The notes under the pieces are model-generated. The model saw nothing but the letters and a program-made list of their open reading frames with translations, did no database searches and was not told where the DNA came from. A stretch of DNA of 64,000 nucleotides, taken from assembly GCF_006970865.1 (NCBI RefSeq), contig NZ_CP035503.1, positions 310,001 through 374,000 on the forward strand. The letters are read 5' to 3'. The translations under genes were made by a program, and so were the position numbers. Shown here piece after piece: positions 7,591 to 19,445 of this stretch (its first letter is position 1; every line of letters begins with the position of its first letter). The DNA comes from Rhodoferax sediminis (GTDB lineage Bacteria > Pseudomonadota > Gammaproteobacteria > Burkholderiales > Burkholderiaceae_C).

Positions 7591-7661
7591 AAATCCCCAA
7601 GTAAACGTTGATATTGTGTCATTTTAGAGGTTAATAAAACTCTCCAAAATGCAATCACTAA

Positions 7662-7681
7662 CTCGCAAAATGTCTTGCGAG
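7662..7681. promoter_or_regulatory. Inverted repeat upstream of the omega-aminotransferase gene
   Basis: Perfect 7-bp arms CTCGCAA (7662-7668) and TTGCGAG (7675-7681) separated by 6 bp, lying 41 bp before the aminotransferase ATG in the LysR-target intergenic region. It could be an operator or part of the leader; no T-tract follows, so it is not a terminator. Confidence 0.4.
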
Positions 7682-7722
7682 GGGCTCAATGGTTCCTTGA
7701 TTTCAAACTCTGGAGAAAGCAC

Positions 7723-9081
7723 ATGACCTTCGCTCACGTTGACGAACCCACACCGGCGACTGCACCCCGCATGGACGCGGCCTGGCTGGAGGCGCACTGG
7801 ATGCCCTACACGGCCAACCGCGAGTTCAAGGCCAACCCGCGCATGGTCGTGCAGGCCAGTGGCGCCTACCTAACCGATGCCGAGGGCCGCAAGATATTTG
7901 ACGGCCTCTCCGGTCTGTGGTGCACGGGCTTGGGCCATGGCCGGCGCGAAATCACCGAGGCCGTGAGTCGCCAGGTGGCCAAGCTTGACTACGCGCCCGC
8001 CTTCCAGTTTGGGCATCCGTTGTCGTTCGAACTGGCCAATAAGATCAAGGCGTTGACGCCGGACGGGCTCGACTACGTGTTCTTCACCAACTCGGGCTCG
8101 GAGGCGGCCGACACCTCGCTCAAGATGGCACGTGCCTATTGGCGTGCCAAGGGACAGGCCGGCAAAACCCGCCTCATCGGACGCGAAAAGGGCTACCACG
8201 GCGTGAACTTTGGCGGCGTCTCAGTAGGCGGCATCGCGGGCAACCGCAAGCTGTTTGGCCAGGGCGTGGAGGCCGACCATCTCCCCCACACGCAGCCACC
8301 GCTCGGCTCCTTCCATCGCGGCATGCCGCCAACCGGCGCCGAGCTGGCCGACCGCCTGCTTGATGTGATTGCGCTGCATGACGCCTCCAACATCGCCGCC
8401 GTGATCGTCGAGCCGTTCTCGGGCTCGGCCGGCGTGGTGATTCCGCCAGTGGGGTACCTGCAACGCCTGCGCGAGATCTGCACCGCCAACAACATCCTGC
8501 TGATTTTCGACGAGGTCATCACCGGTTTTGGCCGCGCTGGCGCCTGGACCGGCGCCGAGGCTTTTGGCGTGGTACCCGACATCATGAACATCGCCAAGCA
8601 GGTGACCAATGGCGCGCAACCCCTGGGCGCCGTGATTGCCACCAAAAACATCTACGACACCTTCATGGACGCGGGCGGTCCGGAATACCTGGTCGAATTT
8701 CCGCACGGCTACACCTACTCGGCCCACCCGGTGGCCTGCGCTGCCGGCGTGGCCGCGCTCGATGTGCTGCAGAAGGAAGACATGATCGGCCGCGTCAAGG
8801 CGCTGGTGCCGCATTTCGAGGCTGCTGTGCACAGCCTGAAGGGAGTGAAACACGTGGCCGACATCCGCAACTTCGGTCTGGCGGCCGGCTTCACCATCGC
8901 ATCGCTGCCCGGCGAGCCCGCCCGCCGTCCCTACGAGATTGCGATGAACTGCTGGAAGAAAGGCTTCTATGTGCGCTACGGCGGCGACACCATCCAACTG
9001 GCGCCACCTTTCATCAGCGAGAAAGCCGAGATCGACCGGCTGATCAATGCGCTGGGTGATGCCCTGGCCGAAACCGCCTGA
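7723..9081 (+). CDS. Beta-alanine (omega-amino acid):pyruvate aminotransferase
   Basis: Class-III PLP aminotransferase of 452 residues that should convert beta-alanine plus pyruvate to malonate semialdehyde plus L-alanine. Features include WMPYTANREFK near the N-terminus, the PLP phosphate region NSGSEAADTSLKMARAYW, the cofactor aspartate in IFDEVITGFGR, and the Schiff-base Lys292 in NIAKQVTNG. The ATG at 7723 has GGAGA at a proper distance; an upstream in-frame TTG-initiated extension lacks this support. It is followed by the semialdehyde dehydrogenase and divergent from LysR. The family also accepts other omega-amino acids such as 3-aminoisobutyrate, the thymine product. Confidence 0.92.
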   Translation: MTFAHVDEPTPATAPRMDAAWLEAHWMPYTANREFKANPRMVVQASGAYLTDAEGRKIFDGLSGLWCTGLGHGRREITEAVSRQVAKLDYAPAFQFGHPLSFELANKIKALTPDGLDYVFFTNSGSEAADTSLKMARAYWRAKGQAGKTRLIGREKGYHGVNFGGVSVGGIAGNRKLFGQGVEADHLPHTQPPLGSFHRGMPPTGAELADRLLDVIALHDASNIAAVIVEPFSGSAGVVIPPVGYLQRLREICTANNILLIFDEVITGFGRAGAWTGAEAFGVVPDIMNIAKQVTNGAQPLGAVIATKNIYDTFMDAGGPEYLVEFPHGYTYSAHPVACAAGVAALDVLQKEDMIGRVKALVPHFEAAVHSLKGVKHVADIRNFGLAAGFTIASLPGEPARRPYEIAMNCWKKGFYVRYGGDTIQLAPPFISEKAEIDRLINALGDALAETA

Positions 9082-9092
9082 ATCAGGTGCTC

Positions 9093-9150
9093 CTTTATTG
9101 ATAGCGACAGGCGCTTGCCTCATAAGCGCTTGCAGCACTTTTTACCTCAA
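9093..9150. repeat. Interspersed repeat (family R1), intergenic copy
   Basis: Contains TTTATTGATAGC, then GCGCTT...AAGCGC inverted core (9111-9116 and 9124-9129), then TTTTTACC. It matches the R1 layout seen in the other copies: a T-rich edge, ATAGC, a GCGCTT/AAGCGC dyad and a second T- or A-rich edge. It fills the gap between the aminotransferase and dehydrogenase genes. Confidence 0.6.
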
Positions 9151-9155
9151 ATACC

Positions 9156-10673
9156 ATGAAGAACGAGAAGAACGTCACAGCCACCATCGGCCACTTTATC
9201 GACGGCCGGCACGTCCTTGATACCGCGCGGACCCAGCCGGTGTTCGATCCCGCCACCGGCCTGTCGCACAAGAGCGTGGCGCTGGCCAGCAAGGCTACGG
9301 TGGAGCAGGCCATCGCCTCGGCACAGGCGGCCTTCCCGGCCTGGCGCAACACGCCGCCGCTCAAGCGCGCACGCGTCATGAGCCGTCTCAAGATACTGCT
9401 GGAAGAAAACGCCGATCAGATCGCCGCGCTCATCACTGCCGAGCACGGCAAGGTGCTGTCCGACGCGCATGGCGAAGTGCAGCGCGGCATCGAGAATGTG
9501 GAGTACGCCAGTTATGCGCCCGAGTTGCTCAAGGGCGAGCACAGTCGCAATGTGGGGCCTTCCATCGACACGTGGAGCGAGTTCCAGGCGCTGGGCGTGT
9601 GCGCGGGCATCACGCCCTTCAACTTCCCCGCGATGGTGCCGCTGTGGATGTGGCCCATGGCCGTGGCCTGCGGCAATACCTTTGTACTCAAGCCCTCGGA
9701 GCGCGACCCGTCGTCGGTGCTGCGGATCGCCGAGTTGGCACTGCAGGCGGGCCTGCCCCCCGGCGTGCTCAACGTGGTGAATGGCGACAAGGAGGCGGTG
9801 GACACGCTGTTGACCGACCCACGCGTCAAGGCCGTGAGCTTCGTTGGTTCCACCCCCATCGCCGCATCCATCTACGCCACCGGCTGCGCCCACGGCAAGC
9901 GCGTGCAGGCCCTGGGCGGTGCCAAGAACCACGCCATCGTCATGTCCGACGCTGACATCGACAATGCCGTCAGTGCGCTGATGGGCGCGGCGTTCGGTTC
10001 GTGCGGCGAGCGTTGCATGGCGATTCCGCTGGTACTGGCCGTAGGCGACGTGGCCGCCGACGCCGTGATCGCCGGCCTGAAGGCCGAGATGGCGCAAATG
10101 AGGGTTGGTCCGGGCACCAACAACGCCAACCATATGGGCCCGCTGGTCACGCAGCAGCACTTTGAGAAGGTGAAGGGCTATGTGGACCAGGGCGTGGCTG
10201 AAGGTGCCACGCTGGTAGTCGATGGCCGTGGCCTGCAAGTCGCCGGCCATGAGAAGGGTTACTTTCTTGGCGCCTGCCTGTTCGACAACGTGAAGCCCGG
10301 CATGCGCATTTACCAGGAAGAAATTTTTGGCCCGGTGCTCGGCGTGGTGCGCGTGAAAACGCTGCAGGAAGCCATGGACCTGATCGATGCTCACGAGTAC
10401 GGCAACGGCACCTGCATCTTCACACGCGATGGTGAGGCGGCGCGCTACTTCAGCGATCACATCGAAGTCGGCATGGTCGGCATCAACGTGCCGTTGCCGG
10501 TGCCGGTGGCCTACCACTCATTCGGTGGCTGGAAGCGCAGCCTGTTCGGTGACCTGGGCGCGTACGGTCCCGACGCCATGCGTTTCTATACCAAGCGCAA
10601 GACCATCACGCAGCGCTGGCCCTCGGCAGGCGTGCGTGAAGGAGCGGTGTTCAATTTCCCATCCCATCGGTAA
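9156..10673 (+). CDS. mmsA: CoA-acylating methylmalonate-semialdehyde dehydrogenase
   Basis: Aldehyde dehydrogenase superfamily, 505 residues, the normal MmsA length. It carries FIDGRHV at the N-terminus, the nucleotide-binding VVNGDKEAVDTLL/FVGST segment and the catalytic Cys287 in CGERCMA, the MmsA hallmark replacing the general GQxC. It oxidises malonate or methylmalonate semialdehyde with NAD+ and CoA to acetyl- or propionyl-CoA. Located directly after the beta-alanine aminotransferase, it completes pyrimidine-base degradation: uracil yields malonate semialdehyde and thymine methylmalonate semialdehyde. A role in valine catabolism is the main alternative, but context favours the pyrimidine route. 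Confidence 0.93.
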   Translation: MKNEKNVTATIGHFIDGRHVLDTARTQPVFDPATGLSHKSVALASKATVEQAIASAQAAFPAWRNTPPLKRARVMSRLKILLEENADQIAALITAEHGKVLSDAHGEVQRGIENVEYASYAPELLKGEHSRNVGPSIDTWSEFQALGVCAGITPFNFPAMVPLWMWPMAVACGNTFVLKPSERDPSSVLRIAELALQAGLPPGVLNVVNGDKEAVDTLLTDPRVKAVSFVGSTPIAASIYATGCAHGKRVQALGGAKNHAIVMSDADIDNAVSALMGAAFGSCGERCMAIPLVLAVGDVAADAVIAGLKAEMAQMRVGPGTNNANHMGPLVTQQHFEKVKGYVDQGVAEGATLVVDGRGLQVAGHEKGYFLGACLFDNVKPGMRIYQEEIFGPVLGVVRVKTLQEAMDLIDAHEYGNGTCIFTRDGEAARYFSDHIEVGMVGINVPLPVPVAYHSFGGWKRSLFGDLGAYGPDAMRFYTKRKTITQRWPSAGVREGAVFNFPSHR

Positions 10674-10679
10674 ATCACA

Positions 10680-11414
10680 CTAGGCAGTCTGCTTCTGTGG
10701 CCTGAGCGCCGGGGGTTTCCCGCGACCTTTGGTGGGCCGATCCAAGGCGCGCCCCTGAGGTTCGTCCAGCGGGGGTGTGATTAAAACGGTCCGCAGGACC
10801 ATGTCGACAATGAGGGATTCGGCCGCCTGAAAATCCTGGGCTTCCAGCCCTGGTTTTTCCAATACCAGGCTGATCTGGCTGGCCCAGTCAGCGTACACCT
10901 GCGTCGACGCCCACAACAAAATCATCAGGTGCCTGCCGTCCAGGGGGCGGCACAGGCCCTGCTCGGCCCACTTGTTGAAGATGGCGACGTCGGCCTGAAG
11001 CACAGGGACCACGCGCTCGGCAATCTCCGCTAAAAAAATGGGTGCGCCCGAGATCACTTCATTCGCGTACACACGTGAATCGTCTGGGTGCTCTCGGGAA
11101 AACCGCAATTTACCTGCGATGTACTCGCGCAGCGCCTGTTCCGGGTCGTCCGGGCGCTGGCTCAGGGCCTCCATGTATGACAGCCAGACATCCAGCACGC
11201 CATGCAGGACGCGCCGGTAAAGCTCTTCCTTGCTTGGAAAGTAGTACAGCAGGTTTTGTTTGGAGGCTCCCACTTCACGGGCAATGTGGTCCAGCGAAAC
11301 TCCTCCGAAGCCGCGTTGGGCAAACAGGCGCTTTGCGGCGGCAAGTATGTCCTGCTCCAACTGCTCACGGGCAGGACTGTATTTCACGGCTTTCGCCCCA
11401 GCCACTTTTTTCAT
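10680..11414 (-). CDS. RutR-like TetR-family regulator of pyrimidine catabolism
   Basis: A 244-residue TetR protein with the helix-turn-helix at ~20-65 (FAQRGFGGVSLDHIAREVGASKQ, LLYYFPSKEELY) and a C-terminal ligand domain resembling that of RutR (WASTQVYADWASQI). E. coli RutR releases DNA on binding uracil or thymine. It is divergent from preT, and the intergenic region holds a palindrome nearly identical to the RutR consensus (11453-11470). It therefore probably represses the preT-preA and following genes and itself. The basic tail after ~residue 215 is an extension. Confidence 0.87.
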   Translation of the reverse strand: MKKVAGAKAVKYSPAREQLEQDILAAAKRLFAQRGFGGVSLDHIAREVGASKQNLLYYFPSKEELYRRVLHGVLDVWLSYMEALSQRPDDPEQALREYIAGKLRFSREHPDDSRVYANEVISGAPIFLAEIAERVVPVLQADVAIFNKWAEQGLCRPLDGRHLMILLWASTQVYADWASQISLVLEKPGLEAQDFQAAESLIVDMVLRTVLITPPLDEPQGRALDRPTKGRGKPPALRPQKQTA

Positions 11415-11452
11415 GTCGGATTTCCAGTTGTTTTTTTTGGTTCAGGGAGGGT

Positions 11453-11470
11453 TTTTACCAATTGGTAAAA
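11453..11470. promoter_or_regulatory. RutR-like operator (perfect 18-bp palindrome)
   Basis: TTTTACCAATTGGTAAAA is a perfect palindrome located 38 bp from the RutR-like start and 100 bp from preT. The E. coli RutR consensus is TTGACCA-N2-TGGTCAA; this site differs only by one symmetric base per arm. It overlaps a possible -35 (TTGGTA) for preT. Confidence 0.78.
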
Positions 11471-11570
11471 CCTGCATTTTTGCACTTAATCAGTCCCTCG
11501 ATCACATGCGTCGCCAACCAATTTTTCCGGACTCCCCGTTGATCAACCCGTTGCACCTGGAAAGCTGAAT

Positions 11571-12917
11571 ATGCAGATTGATTCTTCCACACCCGGTGTC
11601 CATCCGGCACGCTTGCCCCTCAATCAATACGATCACAATTTTTGTGATTCACATGCCTCACTGAATCTGGCGCAAGCCAAAATTGAGGCAGACCGGTGCT
11701 ACTACTGCTTCGACGCGCCGTGCCAGACTGCCTGCCCGACAGGCATCGATGTTCCCGGTTTCATTCGCCGGATCGCGGACGACAACATCCGTGGATCGGC
11801 CGATCTCATCCTGAGTGCCAACCCTCTGGGCGGAATATGTGCACGCGTTTGCCCGACCGAAGTGTTGTGCGAGCAGGCGTGCGTGCGCAATACCGGCGAA
11901 GACAAACCTGTCGAGATTGGTCTGTTGCAACGCTACGCAACCGACAAATTTTTCGAGATGCGGGGCGCACCCTTGTTCACACGCGCCGCGTCCACAGGCC
12001 GCAAGGTGGCCGTGGTGGGCGCTGGCCCCGCCGGGCTGGCCTGCGCGCACGGCCTTGCGCGCCTGGGGCACGACGTCGTGCTGATGGATGCCAACCCCAA
12101 ATTGGGGGGGCTCAATGAATACGGCCTGGCCACCTACAAAACTACCAACGGTTTTGCTCAAAAGGAAATCGACTGGCTGCTGTCCATCGGTGGTATTGAA
12201 GTGCGAAACAACACCCGCTTGGGAACCAACGTTCAGCTGGATACTTTGACACGTGAGTTTGATGCCGTATTTTTGGGGCTGGGCCTGGCCGGGGTGAATG
12301 CCATCGGCATTGAAGAGCCCCAGGCGGCCGGCGTGCGTGACGCCGTCGAATTCATCGCCGAACTGCGCCAGGCACGTGCCTATTCCACCGTGCCCGTCGG
12401 CCGCAAAGTCGTTGTGGTGGGCGGTGGCATGACGGCCGTGGATGCGGCTGTACAGTCAAAAAAACTGGGTGCGCAGAGCGTCACCATCGTCTACCGGCGG
12501 GGTTCTGCCGATATGTCGGCCTCGGGTTATGAGCAGGACTGGGCGCAGAAAAACGGGGTTCATATCCGTCATTGGGCAACGCCCAAAGCGCTGCTGGCCG
12601 AGAGCGGGCGCATCACCGGCGTGCAATTTGGCTACACCCGGGTGGAGGGCGGCAAATTGCTGGAGACGGGTGAGCTCTTTACGCTGGAGGCTGACATTGT
12701 CTTGAAAGCGATTGGGCAAAGCTTTGTTGCACAGCCGCTGGGCAGTACCCTGGAACTCAGGCAAGGCCGGATTGTCACGGACGATGAAGGCCGCACGTCA
12801 AACGCCAAGGTGTGGGCGGGTGGCGACTGCCGGCTGGGTGGACGCGACCTGACCGTTGAAGCGGTAGAGCACGGCAAAGTGGCGGCTCAGTCCATTCATG
12901 CAGCGCTCAGTGCCTGA
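11571..12917 (+). CDS. preT: NAD-dependent dihydropyrimidine dehydrogenase, flavin/Fe-S subunit PreT
   Basis: A 448-residue GltD-like subunit that passes electrons between NADH and the catalytic subunit PreA to reduce uracil and thymine. The N-terminal domain (~40-110) holds cysteine clusters CYYCFDAPCQTACP and CARVCPTEVLCEQAC for two 4Fe-4S centres. A FAD Rossmann motif VAVVGAGPAGLACAHGLA starts near 143, and a NAD(P) motif VVVVGGGMTAVDAA near 282; the C-terminal WAGGDCRLGGRDLTVEAVEHGK binds FAD. It precedes preA by 63 bp and lies behind the RutR-like operator. Confidence 0.93.
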   Translation: MQIDSSTPGVHPARLPLNQYDHNFCDSHASLNLAQAKIEADRCYYCFDAPCQTACPTGIDVPGFIRRIADDNIRGSADLILSANPLGGICARVCPTEVLCEQACVRNTGEDKPVEIGLLQRYATDKFFEMRGAPLFTRAASTGRKVAVVGAGPAGLACAHGLARLGHDVVLMDANPKLGGLNEYGLATYKTTNGFAQKEIDWLLSIGGIEVRNNTRLGTNVQLDTLTREFDAVFLGLGLAGVNAIGIEEPQAAGVRDAVEFIAELRQARAYSTVPVGRKVVVVGGGMTAVDAAVQSKKLGAQSVTIVYRRGSADMSASGYEQDWAQKNGVHIRHWATPKALLAESGRITGVQFGYTRVEGGKLLETGELFTLEADIVLKAIGQSFVAQPLGSTLELRQGRIVTDDEGRTSNAKVWAGGDCRLGGRDLTVEAVEHGKVAAQSIHAALSA

Positions 12918-12980
12918 ACCGACGGCCTGTCCGCAGCACAACACCAGAAGTCCCACGCACAGAGACGACGGAGCATCAAC

Positions 12981-14288
12981 ATGGCAAACCTGAACACCGA
13001 ATTTTTAGGTATCAAGAGTCCCAACCCCTTCTGGCTGGCGTCTGCGCCCCCCACCGACAAGGAATACAACGTGGTACGGGCGTTCGAGGCCGGTTGGGGC
13101 GGCGTGGTGTGGAAAACGGTGGGGCAGGATCCCCACGTCGTGAACGTTTATGGTCCGCGGTATTCGGCCCTTCTCAATGGGGATCGACGCGTCATCGGTT
13201 TCAACAATATCGAGCTGATCTCCGACCGGCCGTTGCAGACCAACCTGGACGAGATTAAACGCGTGAAGCGCGCGTGGCCCGACCGGGCGATGATCGTGTC
13301 GATCATGGTGCCCTGCGAAGAGGAGGCATGGAAGCAAATTCTGCCCAGAGTGGAAGACACAGGCTGTGATGGTATCGAGCTGAACTTCGGTTGCCCGCAC
13401 GGCATGAGCGAGCGCGGCATGGGCGCCTCGGTCGGCCAGGTGCCCGAATACATTGAAATGGTGGCGCGCTGGTGCAAGACTTACACTCGCCTGCCAGTGA
13501 TCGTGAAGCTGACGCCCAACATCACCGACGTGCGTTACCCGGCGCGCGCCGCCAAGCAGGGTGGCGCGGACGCGGTATCGCTGATCAACACCATCAACTC
13601 GATCATGGGGGTCGATCTGGACACCATGACCATGGTTCCGAGCGTGGGTAAACAGGGGTCGCATGGTGGTTACTGCGGCACGGCCGTGAAACCGATCGCC
13701 TTGAACATGGTGACCGAGATCGCACGCGATGCACAAACCGCCGGACTCCCAATTTCGGGTATCGGTGGTATTTCCACCTGGCGCGATGCGGCGGAGTTCA
13801 TTGCCATGGGCTGCGGAACCGTGCAGGTTTGCACGGCCGCCATGGTCTACGGATTCAGGATCATCGAAGACCTCTGCGATGGTTTGTCGAACTTCATGGA
13901 TGAACGGGGTTACGCCAATGTGGGCGACATGGTGGGCAAAGCCGTGCCCAGCGTCACGGGCTGGAGCAGCCTCAACATGAATCACATTGAAAAGGCTGTG
14001 ATCAACCAGGATTCCTGCATCCAGTGTGGCCGCTGCCACGTGGTGTGCGAAGACACGTCCCACCAGGCGATTACCGCCACCAAGGACGGTAAGCGCCATT
14101 TCGAGATCAAGGAAGACGAATGCGTTGGATGCAATTTGTGCGTGTCGATTTGTCCTGTGCCCAACACCATCACCATGCGCACCCTGAAGCCGGGTGAGAT
14201 CGATCTGCGTTCCGGCATGCCGGTTCCGGGCGAGTACGCCAACTGGACCGTCCATCCCAACAATCCAATGAGTTCGGCTTGCGCCTGA
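12981..14288 (+). CDS. preA: NAD-dependent dihydropyrimidine dehydrogenase, catalytic subunit PreA
   Basis: A 435-residue FMN-dependent TIM barrel of the dihydroorotate dehydrogenase type (LGIKSPNPFWLASAPPTD, ELNFGCPHGMSERGMGASVGQ, IVKLTPNITD) followed by a C-terminal ferredoxin domain with CIQCGRCHVVC and CVGCNLCVSICP for two 4Fe-4S clusters. It reduces uracil and thymine to their 5,6-dihydro forms, the first step of the reductive pathway. Length and motifs are complete. It is cotranscribed with preT and followed by the nucleobase permease. Confidence 0.94.
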   Translation: MANLNTEFLGIKSPNPFWLASAPPTDKEYNVVRAFEAGWGGVVWKTVGQDPHVVNVYGPRYSALLNGDRRVIGFNNIELISDRPLQTNLDEIKRVKRAWPDRAMIVSIMVPCEEEAWKQILPRVEDTGCDGIELNFGCPHGMSERGMGASVGQVPEYIEMVARWCKTYTRLPVIVKLTPNITDVRYPARAAKQGGADAVSLINTINSIMGVDLDTMTMVPSVGKQGSHGGYCGTAVKPIALNMVTEIARDAQTAGLPISGIGGISTWRDAAEFIAMGCGTVQVCTAAMVYGFRIIEDLCDGLSNFMDERGYANVGDMVGKAVPSVTGWSSLNMNHIEKAVINQDSCIQCGRCHVVCEDTSHQAITATKDGKRHFEIKEDECVGCNLCVSICPVPNTITMRTLKPGEIDLRSGMPVPGEYANWTVHPNNPMSSACA

Positions 14289-14394
14289 TCCAAGAAGCAG
14301 GTGGCACAAAACAGAGGAAGAACAACAGTCAGAGGGGGAAAACGTCAGTTCACTACGAAGCGAACGTTTCATTCAATTGATGGAGAGACACATT

Positions 14395-17321
<2,927 letters not shown>

Positions 17322-17345
17322 TCATCATCTTCAACGGAGTATTCC

Positions 17346-18602
17346 ATGAGCTTGCAAACTGCCCACAACGTGGACGCCCTGCGCGTCGATGGAGACCGCC
17401 TTTGGCAGTCGCTGATGGAGCTGGCGAAAATTGGCGCCACCCCCAAAGGAGGCGTGTGCCGCCTGACCCTCACCGACCTCGACAAGCAGGGCCGTGACCT
17501 GGTCATCCGCTGGGCCAGGGAGGCTGGCATGACGGTCACTATCGACAAGATCGGTAACGGCTTCATGCGTCGCGCCGGGCGCAACAACAGTTTGCCACCC
17601 ATCGTGACCGGCAGTCACATCGACACCCAGCCGACCGGTGGCAAGTTCGACGGCAACTACGGTGTGCTGGCCGGCCTCGAAGTGGTGCGCACCTTGAACG
17701 ATCGGGGCATCGAGACCGAAGCCCCGATTGAAGTGGCCTTCTGGACCAACGAAGAAGGCTCGCGCTTTGTGCCGGTCATGATGGGCTCGGGCGTATTCGC
17801 CAAGGCCTTCACGCTGGAGCACGCCTACGCCGCGCGTGACACCGAGGGCAAGTCGGTGAAGGAGGAATTGACGCGCATCGGCTACATCGGTGAACAGGAG
17901 CCGGGCAACCATCCCATTGGCGCGTACTTCGAAACCCACATCGAGCAGGGCCCGGTGCTCGAAGACAACGACAAGACCATAGGCGTGGTGCAGGGCGTGC
18001 TGGGCATCCGCTGGTTTGACTGCACCGTCACCGGCATGGAAGCGCATGCCGGCCCGACCCCCATGGCCCTGCGCAAGGATGCCATGCAGGTGGCCACCCA
18101 CCTGATGCAGGAAGTGGTGGCGGCCGCGCTGCGCCACGCGCCGCATGGCCGCGGCACCGTGGGCATGGTGCATGTGCATCCCAACAGCCGCAACGTGATT
18201 CCGGGCCGCGTGAAGTTCTCCATCGATCTGCGCAACAGCACCGACGCGCTGGTGGACCAGATGGCCGATGAGGTCAAGGCCCATGCGGCCAAACTCGGCA
18301 AGGACACGGGCCTGGATATCCAGATCGAACTGGTGTCCAGCTACCCGGCACAAGGCTTCCATGCCGACTGCATCGACGCCGTGGCGCGTGCTGCCCAAAA
18401 ACTGGGTTACTCCAACATGCCCGCGGTCTCAGGCGCCGGTCACGACGCGGTCTACATGGCCAAGCTGGCGCCCAGCGGCATGATCTTCATCCCCTGCAAA
18501 GACGGCATCAGCCACAACGAGATTGAGGACGCCAAGCCCGAGCACATCACCGCCGGTTGCAACGTGCTACTGCACGCGATGTTGGAGCGGGCGGGCACAT
18601 AA
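17346..18602 (+). CDS. Beta-ureidopropionase / N-carbamoyl-amino-acid amidohydrolase (M20 family)
   Basis: Zn-dependent hydrolase, 418 residues, expected to cleave N-carbamoyl-beta-alanine (or N-carbamoyl-3-aminoisobutyrate) to beta-alanine, CO2 and ammonia. Binuclear metal ligands are visible: GSHIDTQ, GGKFDGNYGVLAG, WTNEEGSRF, ETHIEQGP and GISHNEIED. The lid-domain substrate residues in EAHAGPTPM and NVIPG are conserved. It starts 24 bp after dihydropyrimidinase and is the last gene of the preT-to-ureidopropionase series. L-N-carbamoylase activity is the alternative; the neighbours favour the pyrimidine pathway. Confidence 0.92.
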   Translation: MSLQTAHNVDALRVDGDRLWQSLMELAKIGATPKGGVCRLTLTDLDKQGRDLVIRWAREAGMTVTIDKIGNGFMRRAGRNNSLPPIVTGSHIDTQPTGGKFDGNYGVLAGLEVVRTLNDRGIETEAPIEVAFWTNEEGSRFVPVMMGSGVFAKAFTLEHAYAARDTEGKSVKEELTRIGYIGEQEPGNHPIGAYFETHIEQGPVLEDNDKTIGVVQGVLGIRWFDCTVTGMEAHAGPTPMALRKDAMQVATHLMQEVVAAALRHAPHGRGTVGMVHVHPNSRNVIPGRVKFSIDLRNSTDALVDQMADEVKAHAAKLGKDTGLDIQIELVSSYPAQGFHADCIDAVARAAQKLGYSNMPAVSGAGHDAVYMAKLAPSGMIFIPCKDGISHNEIEDAKPEHITAGCNVLLHAMLERAGT

Positions 18603-18605
18603 GCG

Positions 18606-19361
18606 CTACCGCAGAAACAGCCAGATTGTCAGCACGATGCCGACCAGCACAACCAGCTTGCGCATCAGTTTCTCCGGCAGGCGGTGCACCAGCCAGTTGC
18701 CGACAAAGGCACCGCCGATGCCGCCGATGGCCAGCGCCAGCGCGGCGAGCCAGTCCACCTGGCTGGAGAAGACGAACAGGACGACCGCCGAGGCGTTCAT
18801 CGCCATCGCCAGGATGTTCTTGGTAGCGGTGGCCATGCGCACCTGCTGGCCGGCGAGCGTCAGGGCCGCGAGCATCAAAAAGCCGATGCCACCGCCGAAG
18901 TAACCGCCGTAAACGCCGATCAGGAATTGCGCCGCAGCCAGCAGTTTCAGGGGAATGGCATGCCCCCCATCGGACGACTTCTTGCGAAAGCTGCCCCAGG
19001 CGAAGACGGCGGTGGCGAACAGCACCAGCCAGGGCACCAGACGCGCAAAAAAGGTGGCCGGGGTTTCCAGCAGCAGCACGGCGCCGACGATGCCGCCCGC
19101 CACGCTGAGGCCGAACAGCTTGCCCAGGCTCATCCCTTCCACGCCGCCGGCCAGTCTGCGCCCCGCAAGGGATGACGTGATCTGGTTCGGGAACAGGGCG
19201 ACGGTGGAAGTGATGTTGGCCGCCAGCGGGTTGAGTCCGGCCAGCAGCAGAGCGGGAAAAGTAATGAAGGAGCCGCCGCCGGCCAGGGTGTTCTGGGTGC
19301 CGGCGTAAAGCCCGGCCAAAGCGATCAGCAACAACAGGGAAAGATCGTGATGTGCAAGCAT
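18606..19361 (-). CDS. TauE/SafE (TSUP) family membrane exporter
   Basis: A 251-residue protein with about eight transmembrane helices and the family glycine-rich repeats (AGTQNTLAGGGSFITFPALLLAGLNPLAAN; GVYGGYFGGGIGFLMLAAL). The family moves sulfite, sulfoacetate or other organic anions out of the cell. The gene converges on the beta-ureidopropionase gene with only 3 bp between stops and lies downstream of the Liv-type transporter genes, which are on the same strand 84 bp away. The substrate is unknown. Confidence 0.86.
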   Translation of the reverse strand: MLAHHDLSLLLLIALAGLYAGTQNTLAGGGSFITFPALLLAGLNPLAANITSTVALFPNQITSSLAGRRLAGGVEGMSLGKLFGLSVAGGIVGAVLLLETPATFFARLVPWLVLFATAVFAWGSFRKKSSDGGHAIPLKLLAAAQFLIGVYGGYFGGGIGFLMLAALTLAGQQVRMATATKNILAMAMNASAVVLFVFSSQVDWLAALALAIGGIGGAFVGNWLVHRLPEKLMRKLVVLVGIVLTIWLFLR

Positions 19362-19445
19362 GTTGTGTCTGAGTGGGGAATGAATGAAGTCGACAGCACG
19401 GGCTGCGCAATGGATATCGGCGCGGCCAGGGGCGCTGCCGCCCCG

